From Stenotrophomonas humi (GTDB lineage: Bacteria > Pseudomonadota > Gammaproteobacteria > Xanthomonadales > Xanthomonadaceae): a stretch of 64,000 bases of DNA. The stretch is from positions 24,403-88,402 of the forward strand of contig NZ_LDJI01000031.1 in NCBI RefSeq assembly GCF_001431415.1. The letters are read 5' to 3'. Positions 17,441-26,978 of this stretch are shown in pieces. Both the position numbers and the translations under genes were made by a program. Position 1 is the stretch's first letter. Each line of letters opens with the position of its first letter. Below the pieces are notes generated by a model, which was given only the letters and a program-made list of their open reading frames with translations, was not told the origin of the DNA and did not search any database.

Positions 17441-17865
17441 GCGCGGCTCTCCGCTTCCAGCGCGAGGCTCAGCGCTTCGAGTTGCTGGTTGAGCGCTGCG
17501 ACGTCCGCACCGCCGAAGATCGTTTCGATCTCATCCTGTGCCTGCTGCCACAGCGGTCGCGCCTTCTGCAGGCGGCGCTTTCCCAGCGCGGTGAGATGCA
17601 CCTGGCGCTGGCGTGGATCCTCGCCGGGTTGCGATGACAGCAGGCCGGCGGCGACCAGCGGCTTCAGGTTGCGGGTAAGGGTTGTGCGATCCATGCCCAG
17701 CGCCTCGGCCAACGCACCAAGTGGGCGTGGCTCGCGTGCCCGGCGCAGGATCGAATAGGCATTGAGGCTGAGCTCGGCGGCTGCGAGGTGGCGGTCGTAA
17801 ACCTGCGATGTCAGGCGGGAAGCGCGGCGTAACTGGAAGCAGGTGCAGGGGCTGAGCGTGTCCAT
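17437..17865 (-). CDS. MarR-family regulator
   Basis: A 142-residue MarR protein with the winged helix at about residues 45-105: ARPRPLGALAEALGMDRTT-like recognition helix region (LGALAEALGMDRTTLTRNL) and wing SQPGEDPRQRQVHLTALGKR. A CTC pair at residues 7-9 (SPCTCFQLRRASR) may be a redox or metal-sensing site, as seen in some MarR members, though no function is proven. It is the first gene of a two-gene operon with the MFS transporter. A semi-palindrome at 17900-17911 upstream is a candidate operator. Confidence 0.87.
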   Translation of the reverse strand: MDTLSPCTCFQLRRASRLTSQVYDRHLAAAELSLNAYSILRRAREPRPLGALAEALGMDRTTLTRNLKPLVAAGLLSSQPGEDPRQRQVHLTALGKRRLQKARPLWQQAQDEIETIFGGADVAALNQQLEALSLALEAESRA

Positions 17866-17899
17866 CGGAGCTTCCGGTAAATGACGCTGCCGATTTTAT

Positions 17900-17911
17900 G
17901 TGTATATGCAC
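17900..17911. promoter_or_regulatory. Candidate MarR operator
   Basis: GTGTATATGCAC is a 12-base near-palindrome (10 of 12 positions symmetric), 35-46 bp upstream of the marR start in an A/T-rich stretch. This is the expected size and place for MarR binding. Confidence 0.35.
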
Positions 17912-17994
17912 TCATTTAGGGCGCCGTAAATGGAACGCTGACTGCCGAGGGAAGTGCGCAAGTGCTGGGTGGCGGGCCAGGAGTACGGATACGC

Positions 17995-18032
17995 AACCGC
18001 CCCTCTTCCCAGCGGGGAGAGGGGCGGTTTTC
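17995..18032 (-). terminator. Hairpin after the zinc-type TonB receptor gene
   Basis: AACCGCCCCTCTTCCC pairs with GGGGAGAGGGGCGGTT around an AGC-type loop. It belongs to the REP-like CCCCTCTCCC class and lies 21 bp after the receptor stop codon on the minus strand. The T run follows on the plus strand only. Confidence 0.5.
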
Positions 18033-18052
18033 AGACAGTCACCCGGAGCCGA

Positions 18053-20245
18053 TCAGAACCAGGCGCGAATACCAAACGCCACGCCACGGCCCGGCAGTGG
18101 CGAGTAATCACGCAGCAGCGAGGTATGCGGGCGGGCCTCACGGTTGGTCAGGTTGCTGCCGTCCAGGAACACTTCGTAGCTGTTGCTGCCATTGCGATCC
18201 CAGCGGTAGGCCATGTGCGCGTCGACCAGCGTGTAGCCACTGCTGGGCTCCTCGTTCTGTGCGACATCCTTCTGGCTGCTGTAACGCACCGCGCCCACCG
18301 AGGCGCGCCAACCATCCCGTGACCAGCGCAGGTCCGCGCCTGCACGCGCCGGCGAGATGCGCGGCAGGTATCCCCCGTTGGCCAGCTCCACCGTGTAGTT
18401 GTGGTTGTGATCACCATGCGGCACCGCGATGTCGGCGGCGCGGCTGCCGCTGCCATCGAGTTCGGCCTTCACGTAGTCGCCAAACACGCGCAGATCCCAG
18501 TCGCCCGCTGCACCTTCAAACAGGTGCACGGTGGCCTCGGCCTCGGCGCCCTTGAAGGTGGCGTCCTGCTGCGTCCACAGTCGTACCGGCAGCGACTCGA
18601 CCACGCCGGTGTCGGCCAGGTAGATGAAGTCCTTGAACTTGGTCTGGTAGATCGCAGCGGTGAAGTCCAGGCGGTCGCTGTGGGTGTGGATGCCGAGTTC
18701 CGCACGCTGCCCGCGTTCGGTTTTCAGGTTCGCATCGCCGATCTCCAGTGAGCGTGTGGCGATATGCGCGCCGGCTGCGTACAGCTCTTCGTTGGTCGGA
18801 GCGCGCTCGGAGCTGTCGATGCCGAAGCGCAGGTCAACCGACTCGTTGAGCTTCCAGATACCGGCTGCGGACAGGTTGGTGGCATCGAACGTGCGTGCGC
18901 GGTAGTCGCCGACCGGGTCGAGCTTGATCTGTTCGTGACGCGCGCCGAGTTCAAGTTTGAACGGGCCGAACTGCTTTTCCTGCAGCACGAACAGGCCCGC
19001 GCTGCGGGTACCGGTGTCGGGCACGAAGGCTTCCTCGCCCTTGGCACCGAAATCACCGTTGCTGATCTGCAGGCCGAATGCACCATCCCAGCCGCCGATC
19101 TGCTGCTGCACGGCTTCCAGGCGGGTTTCGATGCCGCGATTGGTGAAGCGCGTGGACGGTGTGCCGCCTTCCAGCTCGGTGTGTTCGTAATCGGTGTAGC
19201 CGGCGCGCAGATTGATGTTCTTCAGGAACGCGGTCGGGTTGTAGATACCGGCCTTCATGTCGAAGCGGTTCTGCACCATGTCGATGCGGACATCGTGCTC
19301 GCCACCTTCCTCCTCATCGCCGTGATCATGATCGTGGTCATGACCATGGTCGTCATCGGCATGCACATGCGCGCCATTGGGAATGCCGTAGTTGGTGCGA
19401 TAGGTGCCGGCGGAAACCCCGAAGTAGCCACCTTCACCCAGCCAGGTGGCGCCCAAGCCACCCGCGCGAGTGCGCACCGAGCTGTTGTCCAGTCGGCCGC
19501 GGCGCGGCTCGTCGGCATCAGCGTCGCCATGGTCGTGTCCATCGTGATCTTCCAGGCCGTCGATCACCGCGTAGCCGGGAATGCGGTAGTCATCGCCATT
19601 GCGCACCAGGCCATCCACATGCAACACCCAGTTTCCATTGACGCCATCCAGACGGAACATGCCGCTGCGCTCGTCGTTGACCGAGTTGCCACGCAGTTCG
19701 GCACGGCCGCTGAGCGGACGGTCCGGAATCTCGCTGGCGATGCGGCCATCGACCACGTTCACCGCGCCTCCGATGGCGCCGCTGCCGAACAGCAGCGTCG
19801 CGGGGCCCTTCAGCACTTCGATTTGGTCGGCCAGGAACGGCTCGATGCTGGTGGCATGGTCGGCGCTGACGGTGGAGGCATCCATGTTGCCGACGCCGTT
19901 GGACAGCACCTGCACGCGCGGGCCTTCCTGGCCCCGGATGATCGGGCGACCCACGCCGGGGCCGAAGAAGGTGCTCTGCACGCCGGGCAGCTTGGCTACG
20001 GTATCGCCGAGCGTGCCGGACTTCTGCTCGTCCAGGCGTTCACCGGCCAGCACGTCGACCGGGCGCGCCAGCGATTCGGCTGGACCCTGCAACGGCGAGG
20101 CGGTGACCTTGACCGCCGACAGCTCGGTCAGGTGGTGGCTCTTTGCGGCATCGTCGTTGTCCGCTGCAATGGCGATGCCAGGCAGGGCGGCGGTCAGCGC
20201 GACGAAAAGGAGATGACGATTGAAACGACGGGGGAGTGCATGCAT
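18053..20245 (-). CDS. TonB-dependent outer-membrane receptor with His/Asp-rich loops (ZnuD-like, zinc)
   Basis: Outer-membrane transporter of 730 residues, predicted to import zinc or a zinc complex. A signal peptide (residues 1-27) is followed by the plug (about 40-165; TonB-box region LSAVKVTASPLQGPAES, IRGQEGPRVQVLSNGVG, VLKGPATLLFGSGAIGGAVN) and a beta-barrel ending in GVAFGIRAWF, with the terminal aromatic needed for barrel assembly. Two extracellular-type segments (about residues 232-250, DHDGHDHGDADADEP, and about 292-315, HADDDHGHDHDHDHGDEEE) are runs of His and acidic residues. ZnuD of Neisseria carries similar metal-binding loops. It is divergent from a MerC-domain gene; a Zur box lies between them. 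Confidence 0.87.
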   Translation of the reverse strand: MHALPRRFNRHLLFVALTAALPGIAIAADNDDAAKSHHLTELSAVKVTASPLQGPAESLARPVDVLAGERLDEQKSGTLGDTVAKLPGVQSTFFGPGVGRPIIRGQEGPRVQVLSNGVGNMDASTVSADHATSIEPFLADQIEVLKGPATLLFGSGAIGGAVNVVDGRIASEIPDRPLSGRAELRGNSVNDERSGMFRLDGVNGNWVLHVDGLVRNGDDYRIPGYAVIDGLEDHDGHDHGDADADEPRRGRLDNSSVRTRAGGLGATWLGEGGYFGVSAGTYRTNYGIPNGAHVHADDDHGHDHDHDHGDEEEGGEHDVRIDMVQNRFDMKAGIYNPTAFLKNINLRAGYTDYEHTELEGGTPSTRFTNRGIETRLEAVQQQIGGWDGAFGLQISNGDFGAKGEEAFVPDTGTRSAGLFVLQEKQFGPFKLELGARHEQIKLDPVGDYRARTFDATNLSAAGIWKLNESVDLRFGIDSSERAPTNEELYAAGAHIATRSLEIGDANLKTERGQRAELGIHTHSDRLDFTAAIYQTKFKDFIYLADTGVVESLPVRLWTQQDATFKGAEAEATVHLFEGAAGDWDLRVFGDYVKAELDGSGSRAADIAVPHGDHNHNYTVELANGGYLPRISPARAGADLRWSRDGWRASVGAVRYSSQKDVAQNEEPSSGYTLVDAHMAYRWDRNGSNSYEVFLDGSNLTNREARPHTSLLRDYSPLPGRGVAFGIRAWF

Positions 20246-20345
20246 TGAAGAGTGTCCTCGTTGTTACTGTGTATCACTTGGTGGGCGTGCTGAACCGGAG
20301 GCGAAGTGGGGGAGGCAGCAGGTGGTTCGGCTCGGATCGGTGATT

Positions 20346-20362
20346 ATGTTATATTATTCCAT
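20346..20362. promoter_or_regulatory. Zur box between the TonB receptor and merC-like genes
   Basis: ATGTTATATTATTCCAT matches the core of the classical Zur consensus (ATGTTATANTATAACAT) at 15 of 17 positions. It is 100 bp from the receptor start and 27 bp before the merC-like start, so it can control both divergent genes. Confidence 0.7.
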
Positions 20363-20389
20363 AACGATTCGCCGACCCTGCTGGAAGTC

Positions 20390-20803
20390 ATGCCCCTGCC
20401 GACCTCACTACGCCAGTTCCTCGACCGTTTCGGAGCCACGGGTTCCCTGCTGTGTGCCGTGCATTGCGCGGTGTTGCCGGCGCTGCTTGCCATTGCCCCG
20501 TCGCTGGGGTTGTCGTTCTGGCTGAGCGACAGCGTCGAGGCGGGCGTGGTGATCTTTGTGACATTGCTGGGTCTGGCAAGCCTGATCTGGGGCTATTACC
20601 GGCACCGCGCACTGCTGGCGCTGGCCTTGCTGGTGCCGGGATTGGTGCTGCTGTGGGCCGGGCTGCTGCATGCCGAATTGCACCATTCACAGGTACCGCA
20701 CGCGGTGGTGATGACCTTGGGCGGGGTGCTGGTCGGGCTCGCGCATGTGCTGAATCTGCGCTTGAATCACCGCCACGTTCACGACGCCAGCTGCGCGCAT
20801 TGA
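20390..20803 (+). CDS. MerC-domain inner-membrane protein
   Basis: A 137-residue membrane protein of the MerC family. Four hydrophobic helices are visible: about 20-40 (LLCAVHCAVLPALLAIAPSL), 45-65, 75-95 and 105-125. The first contains the paired Cys/His (LCAVHCAVLP) typical of metal-handling MerC proteins. The C-terminus is His-rich (LNHRHVHDASCAH), fitting metal binding. MerC homologues transport mercury, but this context (Zur box, divergent zinc-type TonB receptor) suggests a role in zinc handling across the inner membrane. The ATG at 20390 has a weak GGAAG upstream; an in-frame ATG at 20306 would place the Zur box inside the coding region and is not favoured. Confidence 0.75.
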   Translation: MPLPTSLRQFLDRFGATGSLLCAVHCAVLPALLAIAPSLGLSFWLSDSVEAGVVIFVTLLGLASLIWGYYRHRALLALALLVPGLVLLWAGLLHAELHHSQVPHAVVMTLGGVLVGLAHVLNLRLNHRHVHDASCAH

Positions 20804-20910
20804 GGGCGCATGCTAGGCTGTACCACTTCATGCGCGGGGGCGCTCATCGCGGCCTCGCCAAACCCGTGTCAGCACGGGGCAATCTGATTTCAAACTAAGG
20901 AGTTGACGAC

Positions 20911-21093
20911 ATGGGTAAGGGTGACCGTAAGACCGCCAAGGGCAAGCGTTACAACGCCAGCTACGGCAATTCGCGTTCGCATACGGTGAGCAAGGTGGCC
21001 GTGGGCGCAGCTGCGCCGGTCGCCAAGAAGACTGTCGCCAAGGCGCCGGCCAAGAAGGCTGTGGCGAAGAAGGCAGTTGCCAAGGCCGGCTGA
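20911..21093 (+). CDS. 30S ribosomal protein THX
   Basis: A small basic protein of 60 residues that sits in the head of the 30S subunit. The N-terminal half (MGKGDRKTAKGKRYNASYGN) matches the conserved THX motif, which needs Gly, Lys, Tyr and Arg in this order. The C-terminal half is a Lys/Ala repeat (VAKKTVAKAPAKKAVAKKAV), longer than in Thermus. A strong ribosome binding site (AAGGAG) precedes the start and a perfect terminator follows. Confidence 0.88.
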   Translation: MGKGDRKTAKGKRYNASYGNSRSHTVSKVAVGAAAPVAKKTVAKAPAKKAVAKKAVAKAG

Positions 21094-21113
21094 TCCCAGC
21101 CAGGCGTGGTACG

Positions 21114-21142
21114 AAAAAAGCGGCGCTTGCGCCGCTTTTTTT
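21114..21142 (+). terminator. Rho-independent terminator after THX gene
   Basis: AAAAAAGCGGCGC, loop TT, GCGCCGCTTTTTTT. Strong stem and T run; symmetric A tract also allows leftward termination of the converging PilH-like gene. Confidence 0.92.
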
Positions 21143-21194
21143 GTGGTTGTCGTTTGTGCCGGCGGTGTTGCCCGGTATGCACGCCGTCGGCCGA

Positions 21195-21578
21195 TCAGGC
21201 GGCCGGTGGCGCTTCTGCGCTGAATACCTGTGCGATGACTTCGGACAAGTCGTCCTCGGTGAACGGCTTGGTGATGTAGGCCTTGGCGCCCTGGCGCATG
21301 CCCCACAGGCGGTCGGTGTCCTGATCCTTGGTGGTCACCAGGATCACCGGAATGTGCTGGGTGGTGGCCTCGCGCTTGAGCGTACGCGTGGCCTGGAAGC
21401 CGTTGAGGTTGGGCATCACCACATCCATCAGGATCAGATCCGGCAACACCGATTTGGCGGCCTCCACCCCGGAGGCGCCATCGGTGGCGGTAAAGGTTTC
21501 GTGCCCCAGTTTTTCAACGATGCGCAGGATGCCCATCAACTGCGAGGGCGAATCGTCGACGATCAGGATGCGTGCCAT
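21195..21578 (-). CDS. PilH-like single-domain response regulator
   Basis: A 127-residue stand-alone receiver domain. Acidic pair DD at residues 8-9 (ILIVDDSPSQ), phospho-acceptor D52 (LILMDVVMPNLNGFQATR), conserved T in VILVTTKDQDTDRLWGMRQGA and K in YITKPFTEDDL. The sequence from MARILIVDDSP to WGMRQGA is very close to PilH of the type IV pilus (Chp) chemosensory system. No pil or chp genes are beside it, so the chromosomal context does not confirm the role; a CheY-like adaptor in another pathway is possible. The start ATG at 21578 gives the canonical N-terminus. Confidence 0.82.
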   Translation of the reverse strand: MARILIVDDSPSQLMGILRIVEKLGHETFTATDGASGVEAAKSVLPDLILMDVVMPNLNGFQATRTLKREATTQHIPVILVTTKDQDTDRLWGMRQGAKAYITKPFTEDDLSEVIAQVFSAEAPPAA

Positions 21579-21685
21579 GTTGTTTCCCCAATATCCTGTT
21601 TCCCCAAGATGCTGGCGAGTGTAGTGCCGGCCCGCCCTGAACGTGAAGCGTTGTGCGTCACGTCCATGGCGCGGCGTGATCGACG

Positions 21686-22681
21686 TCAATCAACTCTTAC
21701 GACAGTGCGGCCGAAGGATCTGCCGCTCAGCATGGTTTCAAAAACTCCGGGCAGCTCGCCCAGGCTGACTTCGCGGGTACAGATGGTGTCCAGGTGGCGC
21801 GGCTTCCAGTCGCTGCCCAGCAGCTGCCAGACCTGTTCGCGCACATCGCGTGCGGTGCCGGCCGAGGCCACGCCCAGCAGCGACACGCCGCGGATGATGA
21901 ACGGCATCACGGTCATGTCCAGTTCGGCAGCGGCGGCAAGGCCGGCCGAAGCGACGTTGCCGTAGGGCGAGGTCTGCGCCAGCAGGCTGGTCAGCATCGG
22001 CCCGCCGACGTTGTCCAGTCCGCCGCCGAAACGGGCCGACTCCATCGGCCGGGTGGTGCCAAGCGCATCGCGGCCCAGCACCTGGCTGGCGCCGATGGTG
22101 GTCAGGTAGTCCGCGGCTTCGGCCTTGCCACTGATGGCATGCACCTCGAATCCGGCACGGCTGAAGATGTCCACCGCCAGTGAGCCGACGCCGCCGGTGG
22201 CACCGGTCACCGCCAAGGGGCCGTGCGCGGGTGTCTGGCGGTTCTCCTTCATGCGGAACAGGGCCAGGGCGGCGGTGAAGCCGGCGGTGCCCAGGATCAT
22301 GGCTTCGCGCAGGGACAGGCCGGCGGGCAGGGGAATGACCCACTTCGACTCCAGCCGGACATACTGGCTGTAGCCGCCGTCACGGGTTTCGCTCAGCCCG
22401 CAGCCGGTGGTCAGTACCTTGTCTCCCTCATGGAAGGCCGGATCGCTGGAGGCGACCACTTCACCGGCCACATCGATGCCGCCGATCAGTGGGAAGCGGC
22501 GCAGGATCTTGCCCTTGCCGGTGCCGGCCAGCGCGTCCTTGTAGTTGACCGAGGACCAGCTGGCGCGGATCACCACTTCGCCGGGGCTGAGCTGGTCCAG
22601 CGTCACCTGCTCCAGCCCGCTGCGGTAGCCGGCGTCGTCATTGTGGATGCGGAAAGCGGAGAACGAGGGGGAAGTGGACAT
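21686..22681 (-). CDS. acuI: AcuI/YhdH-type acrylyl-CoA reductase (NADPH)
   Basis: Medium-chain dehydrogenase/reductase of 331 residues. The N-terminal GroES-like domain contains WSSVNYKDALAGTGKGKILR and FPLIGGIDVAGEVV; the Rossmann domain has the nucleotide motif TGATGGVGSLAVDIFSRAG. The YhdH/AcuI subgroup (no zinc ligands) is recognised by GIDVAGEV and the C-terminal LPGVFETMLSGRSFGRTVVRV. Members reduce acrylyl-CoA or other enones. It stands alone, and its promoter would lie in the 297-bp gap shared with hflK. Confidence 0.87.
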   Translation of the reverse strand: MSTSPSFSAFRIHNDDAGYRSGLEQVTLDQLSPGEVVIRASWSSVNYKDALAGTGKGKILRRFPLIGGIDVAGEVVASSDPAFHEGDKVLTTGCGLSETRDGGYSQYVRLESKWVIPLPAGLSLREAMILGTAGFTAALALFRMKENRQTPAHGPLAVTGATGGVGSLAVDIFSRAGFEVHAISGKAEAADYLTTIGASQVLGRDALGTTRPMESARFGGGLDNVGGPMLTSLLAQTSPYGNVASAGLAAAAELDMTVMPFIIRGVSLLGVASAGTARDVREQVWQLLGSDWKPRHLDTICTREVSLGELPGVFETMLSGRSFGRTVVRVD

Positions 22682-22875
22682 GCGGCAACCTGCATTGGAA
22701 CGGGGACATCCAACGATAACGGTTGGGAAACGGCAGGTCTGCCCCTATTACTAGTGTGGACAGGGCCATGATGGGACTTGTCGGGATTCCGCTGGCCCGG
22801 CGCGCACCGGACCGGCCTGGGTGGATCACACGCAGGCTTAACCGATCAGCGGGAAACTCCCGCCGATTGCGGAAC

Positions 22876-22893
22876 CTCTGAACTTGTTCAGAG
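22876..22893. promoter_or_regulatory. Perfect palindrome CTCTGAAC-TT-GTTCAGAG upstream of hflK
   Basis: An 8-bp perfect inverted repeat with a 2-base centre, 86 bp before the hflK start and directly upstream of a TAGAAT -10-like hexamer at 22904-22909. It is a good candidate operator. The regulator is unknown. Confidence 0.5.
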
Positions 22894-22978
22894 ACTCCCT
22901 TGTTAGAATCGGGATTCGATTGATGGCCGGACAGGGCGGGGAGCGACCCGCACACCGGCCCTTACAGATGGAGCATGC

Positions 22979-24076
22979 ATGGCCTGGAATACACCCGGCG
23001 GCAACAGTGGGGACGACAATCGTGCGCCCCGCAAGCCACGCGGCGGCAATGGTGGTGGTTGGGGCGGTGGTCTGCCCGGGCCGTTGCGCGACCTGTTTGA
23101 TGGCGGCATCTGGCGTTGGGTGCTGGTTGCACTGGCCCTGCTGGTGTTGTTCTCCAGCTTCCAGCTGATCGGCGAACAGCAGCGTGGTGTGGTGCTGCGC
23201 TTCGGCGAGTACTCGCGGATCCTGCAGCCGGGCCCGAACTTCAAGCTGCCGTGGCCGCTGGAATCGGTGATCAAGGTCAACGCTACCCAGATCAAGACCT
23301 TCAGCAGCAACGTGCCGGTGCTGACGCGTGACGAGAACATCGTCAACGTCGCACTGAACGTGCAGTACCGGGTCGATGATCCGCGTCTGTACCTGTTCGG
23401 TACGGTTGATGGTGACCAGATGCTCGAGCAGTCCGCGCAGAGCGCCGTGCGTGAGCAGGTGGGCCGTGCCGATCTGAACACCGTGCTCAACAATCGTGGC
23501 CCGCTGGCCGTGGTTGCCGAGCAGCGTCTGCAGGCCTCGCTGAAGGCCTACAACACCGGTTTGAGCGTGACCGGCCTGACCCTGCCCGACGCGCGTCCGC
23601 CGGAAGAAGTGAAGCCGGCCTTCGACGAGGTCAACGGTGCCCAGCAGGTCAAGGAGCGCCTGATCAACGAAGCCCAGGCTTATGCCGCCAAGGTGGTGCC
23701 GGAAGCGCGCGGCCAGGCCTCGCGTGCCCGTACCACCGCGGAAGGTTACAAGCAGGCCATCGTCGCCCGCTCCGAGGGTGATGCGCGCCGCTTCAGCCTG
23801 TTGCAGGCCGAATACAAGAACGCGCCGGAAGTCACCCGCAAGCGTCTGTGGCTGGAAACCGTGCAGCAGGTGCTGTCGGAAAACCGCAAGGTCATCGGTG
23901 GCGATGGTCGCCAGTTGATCTACGTGCCGATGCCGGCCGATGCGAAGTCCACCGGCAACGCTCCGCAGCTGACCCCCGACATGGTGGTGCCGGCATTGCC
24001 CGCAACCACCGACAGCATCCGCAACCCGGACCGTTCGGTCTCGCGCTCGGCAAATCGTGAGGAGGCTGGCCGATGA
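22979..24076 (+). CDS. hflK: HflK, FtsH protease modulator
   Basis: Type II membrane SPFH/band-7 protein of 365 residues that with HflC forms a periplasmic cage around FtsH. The Gly/Pro-rich cytosolic N-terminus (residues 1-40, TPGGNSGDDNRAPRKPRGGN) is followed by one membrane helix (about 42-62, WVLVALALLVLFSSFQLI). The band-7 domain follows (EQQRGVVLRFGEYSRILQPG, TRDENIVNVALNVQYRV), then a coiled coil. Its 3' end overlaps hflC by 4 bp. GGAG sits six bases before the ATG. Confidence 0.95.
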   Translation: MAWNTPGGNSGDDNRAPRKPRGGNGGGWGGGLPGPLRDLFDGGIWRWVLVALALLVLFSSFQLIGEQQRGVVLRFGEYSRILQPGPNFKLPWPLESVIKVNATQIKTFSSNVPVLTRDENIVNVALNVQYRVDDPRLYLFGTVDGDQMLEQSAQSAVREQVGRADLNTVLNNRGPLAVVAEQRLQASLKAYNTGLSVTGLTLPDARPPEEVKPAFDEVNGAQQVKERLINEAQAYAAKVVPEARGQASRARTTAEGYKQAIVARSEGDARRFSLLQAEYKNAPEVTRKRLWLETVQQVLSENRKVIGGDGRQLIYVPMPADAKSTGNAPQLTPDMVVPALPATTDSIRNPDRSVSRSANREEAGR

Positions 24077-24936
24077 AAAATTCTCTTGGAATCGGCCTGC
24101 TGGTCGTGGTGCTGCTGGGCCTGCTGGGCTCGGTCTACGTGGTGCGTGAAGACCAGACAGCGATGGTGCTGAACCTGGGCAAGGTGGTGCGCGCGGATAT
24201 CAAGCCGGGTCTGCACTTCAAGGTGCCGCTGGTGGAATCGGTGCGTGTGTTCGACCGTCGCCTGCAGGTACTGGACACTGCCCCGGCGCGTTACTTCACC
24301 GCCGAGCAGAAGGACGTCAGCGTTGACTTCTTCGCCATCGGGTACATCTCCGATGTGCGTGCGTACTACCGTGCCACCGGTGGTGACAGCAAGGTGGTCA
24401 ACGCCCGCCTGGCGCCGATCATCACCGACTCGCTGCGTAACCAGATCAACTCGCGCACCTTGCAGGCGCTGGTGTCCGGTGACCGTGGCGAGCTGATCGC
24501 CGGGCAGCTGAAGAGCATCAACGAGGCCATCCAGACGCTGGGCATGCAGATCGTCGACCTGCGCATCAAGCAGATCGACCTGCCGACCGACAGTCAGGTG
24601 ATCACCGATGTCTACGAGCGCATGCGCGCCCAGCGTAAGCAGGAGGCCGCCAAGCTGCGTGCCGAAGGCGAGGAGCAATCGTTGACCATTCGTGCCCAGG
24701 CTGACCGCGAAAGCACGGTCATCGTGGCCGAGGCCGAGCGTGATGCCCAGCAGCTGCGCGGTGAAGGCGATGCCCAGGCGGCTGCGATCTACGGCAAGGC
24801 CGGTTCGGCCGACCCGGCGTTCTATTCGTTCTATCGCAGCCTTGAGGCCTACCGTGGCTCGATGACCGATGGCAACGGCGTGATCGTGCTCGACAAGAAT
24901 GACCCGTTCCTGCAGTACATGAAGAGCGATCGTTGA
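24073..24936 (+). CDS. hflC: HflC, FtsH protease modulator
   Basis: Partner of HflK, 287 residues, with an N-terminal membrane helix (residues 5-22, LGIGLLVVVLLGLLGSVYV), the band-7 domain (REDQTAMVLNLGKVVRADIK, LHFKVPLVESVRVFDRRL) and a coiled-coil tail (QRKQEAAKLRAEGEEQSLTI and following). The conserved C-terminal SADPAFYSFYRSLEAYRGS is typical of HflC. It is translationally coupled to hflK by ATGA. A hairpin with a T-rich tail follows. Confidence 0.95.
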   Translation: MKNSLGIGLLVVVLLGLLGSVYVVREDQTAMVLNLGKVVRADIKPGLHFKVPLVESVRVFDRRLQVLDTAPARYFTAEQKDVSVDFFAIGYISDVRAYYRATGGDSKVVNARLAPIITDSLRNQINSRTLQALVSGDRGELIAGQLKSINEAIQTLGMQIVDLRIKQIDLPTDSQVITDVYERMRAQRKQEAAKLRAEGEEQSLTIRAQADRESTVIVAEAERDAQQLRGEGDAQAAAIYGKAGSADPAFYSFYRSLEAYRGSMTDGNGVIVLDKNDPFLQYMKSDR

Positions 24937-24979
24937 TCATCCGGTTACCGGTTGTCTGATCGTTGCTCGGCTGTTGCTC

Positions 24980-25020
24980 AAAGCCCCTCTCCCGCAACCG
25001 GGGGAGGGGTTTTGTTTTTG
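24980..25020 (+). terminator. REP-like hairpin acting as hflC terminator
   Basis: CCCCTCTCCCG, CAAC, CGGGGGAGGGG with one wobble pair, followed by TTTTGTTTTT. The stem is the REP class seen elsewhere; here the T-rich tail makes it a plausible terminator 44 bp after the hflC stop. Confidence 0.7.
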
Positions 25021-25189
25021 AGCGGGTCGCAAAGTTCCGTGTGCTCCCTCGGCCCACCAGATCCATGTGTCTCCCCCTCTACGTGGCTGCACCGTGCAGC
25101 CCGCAGGTCCCGCCGGGCTGTTGGCCCGCAGACACAGGAGGGGAGAGTCAACGTCCATTACTTCCCGTCCTCTACGTTGCTTTTCTCCG

Positions 25190-25375
25190 ATGAAAGATTT
25201 CCTTTCCGCGCTCTGCCTCGCCGCCGTACTTGAAGGTCTGTTCCTGTTCGCCACGCCACTGGCCTGGAAGCGGATGGCGTCGCAGATGCTGGAGCTGCCC
25301 GCATCGTCGCTGCGGAAAATGGGCGCGCTGGTGCTGGCTGCCGGGCTGGCGGCGCTGTGGTGGTCACGCCACTGA
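25190..25375 (+). CDS. DUF2065 small membrane protein (YjeT-like)
   Basis: A 61-residue protein with two hydrophobic helices (about 4-24, FLSALCLAAVLEGLFLFATP, and 42-58, MGALVLAAGLAALWWS), the pattern of the DUF2065 family. In many proteobacteria this gene lies between hflC and purA, as here. Its function is unknown; the conserved position suggests a link with HflKC or FtsH membrane quality control. Confidence 0.85.
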   Translation: MKDFLSALCLAAVLEGLFLFATPLAWKRMASQMLELPASSLRKMGALVLAAGLAALWWSRH

Positions 25376-25448
25376 ACGCGCGGCCACCGGCTCCGGGGGG
25401 CTGAACCCCAAGGGGTGGTAGCCGTCAGGCAAAACCCGGATAATCCAC

Positions 25449-25496
25449 AAAAGCCGGTCGGGTGAGCTCCTAGCAGAGCGTCCCGTTCGGCTTTTT
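25449..25496 (+). terminator. Terminator-like hairpin between the DUF2065 gene and purA
   Basis: AAAAGCCG and CGGG on the left pair with CCCG and CGGCTTTT on the right around a 20-base loop, followed by a short T run. It lies 74 bp after the DUF2065 stop and would isolate purA. Confidence 0.55.
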
Positions 25497-25622
25497 CCGT
25501 GTATGGCCCTGACGTTTGCCGGACGCTCCCCGATGGGGCATCCATGATGGCGGAGCAGGGGCAGTGCACGGCCCCGTCCGCGGCCCCGATGGCCGCAGCA
25601 AAAAAATCAGGAGTTACCCGTC

Positions 25623-26915
<1,293 letters not shown>

Positions 26916-26948
26916 TCGCAGCCGTTGCTGCAATCAATGATTGAAACA

Positions 26949-26978
26949 AGGCCCCGCTTCGGCGGGGCTTTGCTTTGT
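26949..26978 (+). terminator. Rho-independent terminator of purA
   Basis: AAGCCCCGC-type stem: GCCCCGC, loop TTCG, GCGGGGC, then TTTGCTTT. It starts about 35 bases after the purA stop. Confidence 0.85.
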
